From Fibrobacterota bacterium (GTDB lineage: Bacteria; Fibrobacterota; Chitinivibrionia; Chitinivibrionales; Chitinispirillaceae), in the NCBI GenBank assembly GCA_023436145.1, contig JAEZKP010000047.1:1-64000 (forward strand): a DNA stretch of 64,000 bases, written 5' to 3'. The translations under genes and the position numbers were made by a program. Numbering within the stretch: the stretch's first letter is position 1; every line of letters starts with the position of its first letter. Below, piece after piece: positions 42,882 through 52,155 of the stretch. The notes beneath the pieces are model-generated. The model had not been told where the DNA came from. It saw only the letters and a list, made by a program, of their open reading frames with translations, and ran no database searches.

Positions 42882-43652
42882 TCAGAAACACCGATCATAT
42901 TCCGCATTGATCTGGCTTTGTGTCCAGGCAGTATTGGAAATCTTTATTTCATCTATGCAACCAGTGAAATAGCCCTCATTTTTCACGCTGTTCACTCCGA
43001 TTCTCAAAGGTGAAACAGTAGAAACTGTATCATTGCAGTTAAAAGTATGTATACTCGATTTGTCAAAATAGACATATCCCTTTCCTTCACGACGCAGGAG
43101 CACTATATGGTGCCATTTACCATCCCTGATGGCTGTACTGTCCTTTTCCGAACACCCCTGATTTTTAATGTGACCTACGACATTGTTTCCTTTGACACTT
43201 ATGCCAAATCCGGATGCACACTGTTCACCTTTTGAAATAATGTCCAGTTGAAGACTGTCGTTTGTACTTTCAGGCTGAAATTTAACAAAAAGTGAGACTG
43301 TGAAATTTTTCAGATACAAGTTGAGCTGCTCATTCCTGGAAACTGATACATAATCATCGTTACCATCAAAGAAGAGCGCAGACCCTTTAATCCCCTGAAC
43401 CCATTTGCACCCGTTAATAATCCCATGACTGCGATATCTGGAAAGGTCTTCCAGAACACTGTTTCCACTGTCAGAAAAGTCCCAGTAAGCTAAAATAGTG
43501 GTATCAGATACGGTGGTTGGAGGTTTGCTGACCACGTTGGTGTCATCATCAGTACCACCCAGGGATGGGTTATTCGGGTCGAAAGGACCAAAACAGAAAA
43601 TTAGAAAAATGAGGCCAAACGAGAGTAGAAGCAGCAGAAATCTTTTACACAT
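42882..43652 (-). CDS. LamG (concanavalin-like) domain lipoprotein
   Basis: 256 residues. A signal with lipobox (FLIFC) precedes a Pro/Thr/Asp linker, then a LamG-type jelly roll: AYWDFSDSGN near the start, SALFFDGNDDYVSVSR, FTVSLFVKF, KWHHIVLLRREGKGYVYFD, and GCIDEIKISNTAWT at the end. Such modules bind carbohydrate or proteins at the cell surface. ATG follows GGAG. It is a single gene. Confidence 0.85.
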   Translation of the reverse strand: MCKRFLLLLLSFGLIFLIFCFGPFDPNNPSLGGTDDDTNVVSKPPTTVSDTTILAYWDFSDSGNSVLEDLSRYRSHGIINGCKWVQGIKGSALFFDGNDDYVSVSRNEQLNLYLKNFTVSLFVKFQPESTNDSLQLDIISKGEQCASGFGISVKGNNVVGHIKNQGCSEKDSTAIRDGKWHHIVLLRREGKGYVYFDKSSIHTFNCNDTVSTVSPLRIGVNSVKNEGYFTGCIDEIKISNTAWTQSQINAEYDRCF

Positions 43653-43762
43653 AGATACTCCTTGAGCTTACGGAAACGTTTCAGATGAAAAATACATTTT
43701 TCAAGCAGCTATGGATAGTACCAGAAAACAATTACCGGGATAAAGCAAATTAGAGGACCTAC

Positions 43763-43790
43763 AAAAAAAGGAAGCTCACTAAGAGCTTCC
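43763..43790 (-). terminator. Intrinsic terminator after the DUF2723 gene
   Basis: On the minus strand GGAAGCTC, TTAGT, GAGCTTCC (43790-43770) form a perfect 8-bp stem, followed by seven T. It lies 30 bases past the stop and ends the rib-nusB-DUF2723 transcript. Confidence 0.9.
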
Positions 43791-43819
43791 CCGATAGATA
43801 GAATCAAAAGAATTATAAA

Positions 43820-46633
43820 TCAGTTCACAACAGATTCGACTGTATCCGCTTTCATAGCCGTATCGGCAGTCTTATCGGAGAGCTGTTTTATCTGTTGAAT
43901 AAACGATGCAGCCCGTCTGTCGCCCGGATGAGCGTTGGCAAATTGCTGAATGACTTTGGATGCACTGTCATACTGCTTCAACTCAATATATGCTCTGGCC
44001 AGAGACAGATGATCATTCCAGGGATCAGTTCCCAATTGGAGGATCTCCTTGAGAAGCTTTACATGTTCCTCTTTTTTCTCCGGTTGTTGTTCCAGTGATT
44101 GAGCAAGAGCCTTGAGATAGCGCACATCATCAGGAAACTTTTTCAAAGCTTCGCGCATCCTCTGCTCAGCTTCCGGCTGACGATCATTAAGCATGAGAAT
44201 TTCATGAGTGAGAATTCTTGGCCGCCAATCCTCAGGCATCAGAGATTTGCATTTATCCAACTGCGTCACTACCAGGTTCAGAGTGTCCTCATAAACCTTT
44301 TTCTTTTCTGTTAAGATCTGCTGTTTGGATGTATCTGAAGATAACTGGGCAATCTCCTGTTTCATTTTAAGCAATGGATCTCTTAATGATAGCGCCAGTT
44401 GAATGTAAGATGCAGCATAGTTTGACATCAGCTTTTCTGATGTCTCGTTGAGACGCGCTGTACCGTCACCCAAACCTCTGAACACAAAAACGCTATCCAG
44501 AAGATGAACAGTCCGTGCTATGTCAAGCCGGTCTTTCTCTTCCACAACTGAGGACATAACCCTGTATGCAAGTCCCTGCATTTTCAGATATGGCCCAAGT
44601 CCCATCAGATTGTCATCAGAAACTGTAACCGCAAAATAGATCGGTTTATTCCATTTGTTGGCATCCACAATATGAGCCACCATATTGTCCTGAATACGCA
44701 GAGCATTCAGTTCACTTCTGGTAGGCGGCATAATCACTATTTTTGCATTGGGCATGGTAAGCTGAGTAGGCTTGGTGATCGGGTTCAAAACATGATCCAA
44801 AGCATCAATCTCAGCATCATTCCAGGTTATGGGCACTTTGGGCTCCAGATCCCTAAGCTGCTTAATGTACCACTTGGTGTTCAGAAGACTCAAATTCACT
44901 ATGCGAACATCTTTACGGATACCATATGCTTCCTGAAGAGCCCATAAGGGGAAAGTGTCGTTGTCCCCATTGGTAAAAAGTATTCCGTTCTGCTCACAGG
45001 ACATAAGCAGATTGTAGGCATAATCATAGGGAACCCAATCCCCTTTGCGTGAACTTCTCTCCCAGTTCTGAGTGATAGGCAGTGCCGGAGAAACAAAAAG
45101 AAGCACAGCAGCCACTGGTGCCAGTGTGGTGCGGATTGTTCTGTTTTTGTTGGTGAAAAGTGAATGTAAAAGAGCACTGGCAGCGATTCCCATCCACATA
45201 CCAAGATACATGAATGCAGCCGCAAAGAAATAATCACGGACCCTGACCTCCCTGTGTACAACCGGCATGGGTCCGGGCTTACCATTTTGCACCCAATATT
45301 GATAATCCCTCATTTCCGGTCTGGTTCCATCAGCGAAATTTATATATAAGACCATCGCCACTGATGTGAGTATGAACAAAGTTATTAGAAACACTCCCGC
45401 GTTTTTATTTCTTTTATACACATAATACCAACCAAACAGCATAAAAAAGGTGGGTGTAAGGTACACCAGCAACTTGAGAAATCCTGTAGACTCAGTTACC
45501 ACAAAATTCTGTTCTCTGTCGGTAGGTTTAAACTGAAAGAACTGGGTCATATGAAAGCCACCATAACCCATATGCCCTTCGATACCGAACTGATGTCCCC
45601 AGCTTGCCCGCCGCCAGAACATCCTGGAAATCATACTCTCTGAGCCATACTGTTTTCTGGCCAGGTAGTCTACAAAAGCAGTCTTTGTCTGAGGATCATT
45701 TTCATCGATAATCGGATTAAGTGAAGAGCGGATCGGAATGTAAAGATGAGAGGAGAAACCCACTACAGCCAGGGTTGCCACCCAGAAACAGAACCGCCAT
45801 TTTTTGCGGCTGGGCCCCTCTGTACACAGAGTCATCACTCCATTAACCATCATGGCGAGTATACCTGTTCCGCCCAAAGCCATAAATACGTCCTGAATAC
45901 TGGAAATGCCCTTGTCAGGTAAACCTGGAAGAGAGACAAAAAGGTTGAGATCCAAAACCGCAACTCCAATGGCAATAGCAGTCAACCATATTCTTAAATC
46001 AAGAAGCTTTTCCCGGTCAACAAGAACGATGTAAAGGAAAACAGGTATGAGAATAATCATGGAATACATATGAATTCCAATACCCAGAAAACTAGCATAC
46101 ACCAGCAGAAGAAGTAATTTGTCTCTTTTTGGGTCTTTACTCTGTGCCCAAACCATAATCAACCAGGTACACAGCGCTACACAAAACATTGCCGCATTCG
46201 CTTCAGAAGCTTCCACAGCACTGAACCAGAATGTACTTCCGCTGACAGCAAACAATCCACCCACTACACCACCCACATATGTGGTGATTCTTTTCCAGGA
46301 ATTATCCGGAGTGCCTAAAAAGGAGATAACCACTCTCACCACAGTCAGATACATAAGTGCTGCGGTACCTGCACTAAAGAGCACTACCAAAAAATTCATT
46401 CTGTAGCCCACATCCTTAAAGAAAGAAAAAAGGATGCTTGACACTCTCAGTAACAGCATAAAAAACGGATTTCCCGGAGGATGAGGAACACCCATTGTGT
46501 GTCCGGCAGCAATGTATTCACCACAATCCCAGAATGCGACTGTAGGAGCTACAGTCATGACAAAGATGACAAACGCTATAGCAAATACCCCCAGGGCGAA
46601 AATGCGATTATATCGCGAGTGGATCTGTTCCAT
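43820..46633 (-). CDS. DUF2723 membrane protein with C-terminal TPR region (probable glycosyltransferase)
   Basis: 937 residues. The N-terminal signature PTVAFWDCGEYIAAGHTMGVPHPPGNPF is that of DUF2723, related to the protein O-mannosyltransferase (GT-C) fold with an acidic loop motif. About ten to twelve membrane helices follow, up to residue ~510, then a periplasmic domain with LLMSCEQNGILFTNGDNDTF, then TPR-like repeats near the C-terminus (YLKALAQSLEQQPEKKEEH, YIELKQYDSASKVIQQFA). Likely transfers sugar from a lipid carrier to proteins or glycans. Overlaps the 3' end of nusB by 26 bases. Confidence 0.85.
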   Translation of the reverse strand: MEQIHSRYNRIFALGVFAIAFVIFVMTVAPTVAFWDCGEYIAAGHTMGVPHPPGNPFFMLLLRVSSILFSFFKDVGYRMNFLVVLFSAGTAALMYLTVVRVVISFLGTPDNSWKRITTYVGGVVGGLFAVSGSTFWFSAVEASEANAAMFCVALCTWLIMVWAQSKDPKRDKLLLLLVYASFLGIGIHMYSMIILIPVFLYIVLVDREKLLDLRIWLTAIAIGVAVLDLNLFVSLPGLPDKGISSIQDVFMALGGTGILAMMVNGVMTLCTEGPSRKKWRFCFWVATLAVVGFSSHLYIPIRSSLNPIIDENDPQTKTAFVDYLARKQYGSESMISRMFWRRASWGHQFGIEGHMGYGGFHMTQFFQFKPTDREQNFVVTESTGFLKLLVYLTPTFFMLFGWYYVYKRNKNAGVFLITLFILTSVAMVLYINFADGTRPEMRDYQYWVQNGKPGPMPVVHREVRVRDYFFAAAFMYLGMWMGIAASALLHSLFTNKNRTIRTTLAPVAAVLLFVSPALPITQNWERSSRKGDWVPYDYAYNLLMSCEQNGILFTNGDNDTFPLWALQEAYGIRKDVRIVNLSLLNTKWYIKQLRDLEPKVPITWNDAEIDALDHVLNPITKPTQLTMPNAKIVIMPPTRSELNALRIQDNMVAHIVDANKWNKPIYFAVTVSDDNLMGLGPYLKMQGLAYRVMSSVVEEKDRLDIARTVHLLDSVFVFRGLGDGTARLNETSEKLMSNYAASYIQLALSLRDPLLKMKQEIAQLSSDTSKQQILTEKKKVYEDTLNLVVTQLDKCKSLMPEDWRPRILTHEILMLNDRQPEAEQRMREALKKFPDDVRYLKALAQSLEQQPEKKEEHVKLLKEILQLGTDPWNDHLSLARAYIELKQYDSASKVIQQFANAHPGDRRAASFIQQIKQLSDKTADTAMKADTVESVVN

Positions 46634-47111
46634 TAGAGGATCCTTCCTTTCCGGACGTTTCAGATTGTTTTTTCATTTTTTTATGAATAGAATCGATAAT
46701 ACCGTTAACAAATTTCCCGGAATCATCAGTTCCGTAGGTTTTAGCAAGCTCTACAGCTTCATCAATAACCACTTTTGCAGGAACCTGCGGATAATTTTTA
46801 AGTTCAGCTACCGCCAGTCTCAGGATATTGCGGTCAATTGCGGCCATACGTTTTAAATCCCAGTTGGCAGCACGCTCCTGAATGAGTAAATCGATCTGTT
46901 CCAGAAAATCAAATGTATTACAAACCAGGTCTTTGGCATATTTTTTCACTTCCTGGGACAAAGCACTGTCTTCAGCAATCTTTTCCAGCGTGTTCTGCCA
47001 ATCCTCAGTAGTACCGATCTCGCAAGCATAAAGAGTCTGTAAAGCCAGCTCCCGTGAGCGATGCCGGTTTTTATAAATACCCTCGTTTTTAGGTTGAGTT
47101 TTTTCCATCAT
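46608..47111 (-). CDS. nusB: Transcription antitermination factor NusB
   Basis: 167 residues, all-helical. NusB signatures: RSRELALQTLYACE at the N-terminus, and RNILRLAVAELKNYP with VVIDEAVELAKTYG and SGKFVNGIIDSI at the C-terminus. It binds boxA RNA with NusE for rRNA antitermination. An extra ~20-residue polar tail is not part of the usual protein. Position directly after ribH is a common arrangement. Confidence 0.96.
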   Translation of the reverse strand: MMEKTQPKNEGIYKNRHRSRELALQTLYACEIGTTEDWQNTLEKIAEDSALSQEVKKYAKDLVCNTFDFLEQIDLLIQERAANWDLKRMAAIDRNILRLAVAELKNYPQVPAKVVIDEAVELAKTYGTDDSGKFVNGIIDSIHKKMKKQSETSGKEGSSNGTDPLAI

Positions 47112-47190
47112 TTTCCATTATCCAGATTATTAAGCCATTTTCAAAAAAATTATAGAAAAAGGAATACGTAGCGCACTCCAAAATAGTACA

Positions 47191-47655
47191 TCATAGTTTC
47201 GAGAACAGATCAGCCATCTCTATGGCACTCAAAGCAGCATCCCACCCTTTGTTTCCCGCCTTAGTCCCAGCTCTTTCCACTGCCTGCTCAATTGTATCGG
47301 TTGTGAGCACGCCAAAAATAACTGGCATGCGTTCATCCAGACTGATCTTAGCCACTCCCTTTGACACTTCTGCAGCTACATAATCGAAATGAGGAGTTGA
47401 ACCCCTGATAACTGCACCTAGGCAGATTACTGCATCATAGTTTTTAGTACCAGCCACCTTCTGAGCAGCGGAAGCGATCTCAAAAGCCCCCGGTACCCAG
47501 ACGACCGTAATATTCTGAGGGTCAGCACCATGTCTTATCAGACAATCCATCGCACCTTCCAGGAGTTTACGGGTAATAAGTTCGTTAAACCTGCTCACAA
47601 CCAGTGCGAATTTTTTACCCGATCCATTCAGCATCCCTTCAATTACGGTTGACAT
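47191..47655 (-). CDS. ribH: 6,7-dimethyl-8-ribityllumazine synthase
   Basis: Penultimate step of riboflavin synthesis. 154 residues with FNELITRKLLEGA, WVPGAFEIASAAQK, CLGAVIRGSTPHFDYVAAEV, and PVIFGVLTTDTIEQAVERAG, the complete family pattern. The start overlaps the ribBA stop by 13 bases. Confidence 0.98.
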   Translation of the reverse strand: MSTVIEGMLNGSGKKFALVVSRFNELITRKLLEGAMDCLIRHGADPQNITVVWVPGAFEIASAAQKVAGTKNYDAVICLGAVIRGSTPHFDYVAAEVSKGVAKISLDERMPVIFGVLTTDTIEQAVERAGTKAGNKGWDAALSAIEMADLFSKL

Positions 47656-48860
47656 ATCAATCCTCCCTCAAGTAAATGACCCAATTTTTCCTTTTTTGTA
47701 TTCAGATAACGTGCATTTTCTTTACAGGGAGATATTTCGATAGGAACACGCTCAACTACTTCCAGACCATACCCCTCAAGTCCAATTATTTTCCTAGGGT
47801 TATTGGTCATCAATCTTATTTTCCGAATTCCCAGATCAGAGAGAATCTGTGCACCAATACCATAATCCCGTAAATCAGGAGCAAACCCCAGCTGTTCATT
47901 AGCTTCCACAGTGTCAAAACCCTGGTCCTGCAATGCATAAGCTTTAAGTTTGTTTGCCAGCCCTATACCCCTCCCCTCCTGACGCAAGTAAAGGATAACT
48001 CCACCATTTTTGCTTATGGCCTCCATAGCGGTATGAAGCTGATCACCGCAGTCACAGCGAAAAGAACCCAGAATATCTCCGGTAAAACATTCCGAATGAA
48101 CCCGCACAAGAACCGGATTTTCAGGGTCAATTGGTCCCTTCTGTAAAGTCACATGCACTGCTCCACTCAGAATCTCCTCATAGGCAGTAATCTCAAAATC
48201 ACCAAAAGCGGTAGGTAAAGGTGTGGAAATGACTTTTTTGACAAACTTTTCATGTGCCCTGCGGTAACGGATCAGATCAGCCACAGAAATGATTTTGATA
48301 TCATGCTCTTTGCTGAACTCTTTTAATTGAGGCATTCTGGCCATAGTTCCATCCTCATTCATGATCTCGCAAATCACCCCGGAAGGAAAAAGCCCTGCCA
48401 TTCGGGCTATATCCACAGAAGCCTCTGTTTGCCCGCAACGTACAAGCACCCCACCATCACGTGCCCTTATGGGAAACATATGCCCGGGCATGGTAAAATC
48501 CTTAGGTCCGGCTGCAGGATCAACAAGCTTTAAAATAGTGGTAGACCGGTCAGCAGCAGAGATTCCGGTGGTAGTACCCTCGGTAGCTTCAACCGATACG
48601 GTAAAAGCAGTTCCAAACCGTGATGTATTATTGGAAACCATCATCGGTATCTGCAACTCATCCAACCTCTTACCATCCATGGCAATACAGATCAGCCCCC
48701 TGCCAAATCTGGCCATGAAGTTAATTTTTTCAGGGGTGCATTTTTCTGCGGCAAAGGCCAGATCCCCTTCATTCTCCCGGTCCTCATCATCCACAATGAT
48801 GATAAATTTACCATTGCGGAAATCCTCAATTACCTGCTCTATATCTTTAAAAGTTTTCAA
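47643..48860 (-). CDS. ribBA: Bifunctional DHBP synthase / GTP cyclohydrolase II
   Basis: 405 residues. Half one (1-200) is 3,4-dihydroxy-2-butanone-4-phosphate synthase: VDDEDRENEGDLAFAAE and GHMFPIRARDGGVLVRCGQTEASVD. Half two (205-400) is GTP cyclohydrolase II: VRVHSECFTGDILGSFRCDCG with the Cys zinc ligands, and REGRGIGLANKLKAY. Both halves look complete, so it supplies both substrates of lumazine synthase. The start overlaps the ribE stop by four bases. Confidence 0.98.
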   Translation of the reverse strand: MKTFKDIEQVIEDFRNGKFIIIVDDEDRENEGDLAFAAEKCTPEKINFMARFGRGLICIAMDGKRLDELQIPMMVSNNTSRFGTAFTVSVEATEGTTTGISAADRSTTILKLVDPAAGPKDFTMPGHMFPIRARDGGVLVRCGQTEASVDIARMAGLFPSGVICEIMNEDGTMARMPQLKEFSKEHDIKIISVADLIRYRRAHEKFVKKVISTPLPTAFGDFEITAYEEILSGAVHVTLQKGPIDPENPVLVRVHSECFTGDILGSFRCDCGDQLHTAMEAISKNGGVILYLRQEGRGIGLANKLKAYALQDQGFDTVEANEQLGFAPDLRDYGIGAQILSDLGIRKIRLMTNNPRKIIGLEGYGLEVVERVPIEISPCKENARYLNTKKEKLGHLLEGGLICQP

Positions 48861-49501
48861 AAACCCAACCTTTCCATCCTGCTAAGCAGTGTCCCCTCAG
48901 AGACCTGCTGATCATCCTTTTCTAAAAGCCGCTTAAGATAACGGGCTAAAACATCACATTCCACATTAACCGGGTCCCCGCTTTTTTTAGTTGCCATGGT
49001 GGTCTTTTTAATAGTCGCAGGAATAAATGAAATCACAATCAATTCATCCTTAACTCTGGCAATGGTCAGACTGATTCCGTCTATCGCCACCGATCCCTTC
49101 TCAGCCATGAATTTACTCAATTCTGCAGGAACCCGTATGGTCCTCAGCACACTTCCTCCAGCATCCTGATCACTCACTATACTCCCCACCCCATCCACAT
49201 GCCCTAATACCATATGCCCATCAAGCCTTCCCCCCAGCTTAATAGCCCTCTCCATATTCACTCTTCTTCCGGCATGGATATTGCAGAGTGTAGTGCGCAG
49301 CAGTGTTTCCCGAACAGCAGAAAAATAAAGTAAATTGCCGCTGATTTTTTCAACAGTCAAACAGGAGCCGTCTATGGATACCGAACCCCCTTCAGCTACA
49401 TCATAATTTGGACAATCCGCCTCAATTGCGATGACAAATGATGTCCCGTGCTGCTGGACAGAACTGACTGTCCCTAAACATTCTATAAGTCCGGTAAACA
49501 T
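48857..49501 (-). CDS. ribE: Riboflavin synthase, alpha chain
   Basis: Converts two lumazines to riboflavin. 214 residues in two similar beta-barrels, each with the typical motif: MFTGLIECLGTV at the N-terminus, GSVSIDGSCLTVEK and later GSVAIDGISLTIARV, with KLGGRLDGHMVLGHVDG between them. First gene of ribE-ribBA-ribH-nusB-DUF2723. The ribosome site is weak (AGAG). Confidence 0.97.
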   Translation of the reverse strand: MFTGLIECLGTVSSVQQHGTSFVIAIEADCPNYDVAEGGSVSIDGSCLTVEKISGNLLYFSAVRETLLRTTLCNIHAGRRVNMERAIKLGGRLDGHMVLGHVDGVGSIVSDQDAGGSVLRTIRVPAELSKFMAEKGSVAIDGISLTIARVKDELIVISFIPATIKKTTMATKKSGDPVNVECDVLARYLKRLLEKDDQQVSEGTLLSRMERLGF

Positions 49502-49779
49502 TTTTTTCTCTTTTAAACTGCAATAGCATTGTATTCTGATCCGGAAGGATTCATAAGCTGAACCGTCTTTGAGCTGATCAGGATTCTACAAGCCCCTGGA
49601 TGGGCTCCGATCGCAAAATGGAATCATTCCGCTTCCGGTTTAAACCCGAAAACTGAGAAAAATACTCCCAGCCAGTACAATTTTGCAACAGATATCTATC
49701 TTTAAACCAGCATTCATTTCTCAAAATGATCAATTTCTGGAAAATGCGTTCTCAGTTTCTGGAAAGATATCCCAATCTT
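49502..49779. other. 278-base gap between ribD and ribE, no FMN riboswitch seen
   Basis: A small GC-rich hairpin, AGCCC-CTGGAT-GGGCT at 49591-49606, is the only clear structure. I searched both strands by eye for the RFN element core, such as the ACCGAC and GATGAGAG boxes, and did not find it. Confidence 0.4.
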
Positions 49780-50886
49780 TTATTTTTTACTATGGTTATA
49801 TTGAGGAATCCCGCTTATCAGAAAATCGTTATCAAAAGCCTGTTGTCTTATCTCCTTCAGGTCTATACATTCATGCATGGACAGCCCCTCTGAAAAACAG
49901 ATTCCATCCTTTCCTTCACCCAGGATTTTGCTTCCATAAAAAAGGTAGAGTCGATTAACCAGACCAGCTTTTAAAAAGCTGGATGCAATGCGCTGGCCCC
50001 CCTCTACAAAGATGCTTGTCAGATGCTGCTGGTAAGCCATTTGAACAAATTCTTTCATACTCTGCCCCGGATCACTATGCCCGGTATACCAGCGTTCGAT
50101 TCCAGACTCTGTTCTGATCTCAGCACCATTTCCTCCATTAACAACTACGATACTTCTGGCATCAGAGGAATGCTGAAAGAAATAACTATTCTTTGAAATT
50201 TGATCATTTGAAGAAAAAACGATTCGTGCAGGGAAATATCCTTCTTTGTGGCGAACCGTTAACCGCGGGTCATCGGCTTCAAGAGTACCTCTTCCCACTG
50301 CGATGGCCGCATGGCGTCGGCGTAATTCATGAACATACTCTCTTGCAGTTTCTCCGGTTATCCATTTTGAGTTCCCTGCATAATCTGCAATTTTTCCATC
50401 AAGAGTCAAAGCCAGCTTCAGACTGACCCAAGCTCGTTTAGTAGAGATAGACCAGAAAAAATCCTCATTAAGTTCTGCTGCCTGTTGCTTCAGTAATCCT
50501 TCTGAGACTTCAATACCATGCTGCAGAAGCTTTGAAACACCTTTTCCACCTACCAGAGGATTTGGATCTTTTATCGAAAAAACAACCTTTCTGATCCCGG
50601 AATTAATAATTGCATCTGTGCATGGAGGGGTTTTACCGAAATGACAACATGGTTCAAGAGTTACATACAAAGTAGCTCCTATTGCCTTTTTTTCCGCCTG
50701 AGTCAGGGCAACCTTCTCGGCATGTGGACCACCATAGGGTTGGGTTGCACCTTTACCTACAACTTCCCCCCCGGAAACAACAACCGCTCCTACCGCTGGA
50801 TTAGGAAATGTTCTTCCCTTTGCCTCCAATGCCAGATCCAAAGCCATTTGCATGTAATAAAGATCGTTTTCTTTTATGTTGTCCAT
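49780..50886 (-). CDS. ribD: Riboflavin biosynthesis protein RibD (deaminase / reductase)
   Basis: Bifunctional enzyme for the second and third steps of riboflavin synthesis. 368 residues. The deaminase domain has the zinc pattern GGPHAEKVAL and VTLEPCCHFGKTPPCTDAI. The reductase domain has LKLALTLDGKIAD, SKWITGE and VEGGQRIASSFLKAGLV. The start at ATG 50886 (MDNIKEND) was chosen over an in-frame TTG four codons earlier. It is separated from ribE by 278 bases and may be transcribed alone. Confidence 0.97.
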   Translation of the reverse strand: MDNIKENDLYYMQMALDLALEAKGRTFPNPAVGAVVVSGGEVVGKGATQPYGGPHAEKVALTQAEKKAIGATLYVTLEPCCHFGKTPPCTDAIINSGIRKVVFSIKDPNPLVGGKGVSKLLQHGIEVSEGLLKQQAAELNEDFFWSISTKRAWVSLKLALTLDGKIADYAGNSKWITGETAREYVHELRRRHAAIAVGRGTLEADDPRLTVRHKEGYFPARIVFSSNDQISKNSYFFQHSSDARSIVVVNGGNGAEIRTESGIERWYTGHSDPGQSMKEFVQMAYQQHLTSIFVEGGQRIASSFLKAGLVNRLYLFYGSKILGEGKDGICFSEGLSMHECIDLKEIRQQAFDNDFLISGIPQYNHSKK

Positions 50887-51001
50887 GAATATTTCCAACC
50901 GATATGATATATTTTAGAATCAGATTTAATATTTCTGTTTATTGAATACCATCCATTCAACTATTTGCAGCAAGACTAAGCCAGTAGTATTTTTGAGTAC
51001 C

Positions 51002-51880
51002 ATGAAAAAAACCGCCTCTACAAAAGAAGAAATACTGATTCTATTAGCCTCCAAAGGAGACGCAGCAGCCTTTTATACTCTGGCCGCTCCCTACTTTGAA
51101 ATCGATTATTTAAACTTACGCCATAATGGAAGCACCCATAATGATGCAGTGGAAAAAATACTACCTGATTCTTCGGTGCTGTTCAGAAAAATCATAGGAG
51201 AGCGTCCAGCAGATTTCGATGAATGGTTTAAAAATAATTCAGAAATTTCCATTAATGAATCAGAAGAGGTGTCTCTATTCACTATAGATAAGAATCTGGC
51301 TGCCCAGCGTAAACATTTTCTAAGCGAGATACAACTTCATCTGTTACGGATAGCTTCTGAATTTAATAAAAAAAAGAGGAAAAAATTCCTGGAAATCTTA
51401 CGCAACCCCAGGACGAAACTGATTTTTGGTACAATTGCAGTTTTAATCTTTCTTTGCTCTTTCTTTTTTCTTTTACTCCTCACCAATTCATCAGTGATGA
51501 TTGGCTTTAAACATGCAGAGAAAGAGTATAGTTTTGTGATCGGATCAGCCAGTGAAAAGACAGCTCCTGATTCCACTCTTTTATCTTCTGCCCCCAAAGC
51601 CGATAGCACCAGCACTGACTCAACTGCTGTTAAAGATACGGTGATTTCAGCAAAAGTAGAAGAAAAAGCACCTGAACCACCACCGGTAAAAAAGGTGTAT
51701 CGACCTAAAGTCGTGACTCCAGAACAGCCACGGGTTTCTCATACTCCCCCGCAGGCGCAATCATCATCACCATCGACATCGACAGAGTCTCCCGCCGCTG
51801 TTGTGGAAGAACCTTCACCATCAGTTTCTTCAGGTTCATCGGCTTATACCACACCTTCAGAAAGTTCTTCAGAATACTAA
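51002..51880 (+). CDS. Single-pass membrane protein with sigma-like N-terminus and Pro/Ser-rich tail
   Basis: 292 residues from the ATG at 51002. The N-terminal stretch TKEEILILLASKGDAAAFYTLAAP looks like the start of ECF sigma factor region 2, but no regions 2.4 or 4 follow. A helical segment precedes a strong membrane helix (about 138-162). The outer part is low-complexity, rich in Ser, Thr, Pro and Lys, ending SSEY. An envelope anchor or signalling role is possible but unproven. The region upstream has no ribosome site. It precedes the exopolysaccharide genes but is separated from them by the promoter at 52083. Confidence 0.5.
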   Translation: MKKTASTKEEILILLASKGDAAAFYTLAAPYFEIDYLNLRHNGSTHNDAVEKILPDSSVLFRKIIGERPADFDEWFKNNSEISINESEEVSLFTIDKNLAAQRKHFLSEIQLHLLRIASEFNKKKRKKFLEILRNPRTKLIFGTIAVLIFLCSFFFLLLLTNSSVMIGFKHAEKEYSFVIGSASEKTAPDSTLLSSAPKADSTSTDSTAVKDTVISAKVEEKAPEPPPVKKVYRPKVVTPEQPRVSHTPPQAQSSSPSTSTESPAAVVEEPSPSVSSGSSAYTTPSESSSEY

Positions 51881-52082
51881 TAACTAAAAACGAAGAGATT
51901 TATATCTGTCTGATTTTAAAGTGATTTAATTATTTTGATCTTTCCCTTTTGGTTAATCTATATTTGTTTTTCATTCTCTTTTTTTTAGCAGCTTCAAAAA
52001 CAATTTTTAAGAAGATTCCGGTTCAAAGTAAGCGAGTAAAGTTAAAAATCTTATATTTTGTTGTTTGAATTCAACTTAGCAG

Positions 52083-52111
52083 TTGACTATACTGTCGAAT
52101 AAGTGTATAGT
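52083..52111 (+). promoter_or_regulatory. Sigma-70 promoter with overlapping inverted repeat for the exopolysaccharide operon
   Basis: TTGACT (52083-52088), 17 bases, TATAGT (52106-52111), a near-consensus housekeeping promoter, 45 bases before the export gene start. ACTATAC (52086-52092) and GTATAGT (52105-52111) are perfect inverted 7-base arms over a 12-base gap, straddling both boxes, so a repressor could cover the promoter. Confidence 0.75.
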
Positions 52112-52155
52112 TTTCAAAACTGTTCTTTTAACCGGGTAAAACGCCCATTTATACT

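Noticed and set aside
48361..48885. 174-codon frame opposite ribBA
   Set aside because: Lies inside a fully conserved enzyme gene; an artefact of codon use.
49502..49779. FMN riboswitch before ribE
   Set aside because: The conserved RFN boxes are not present on either strand by eye.
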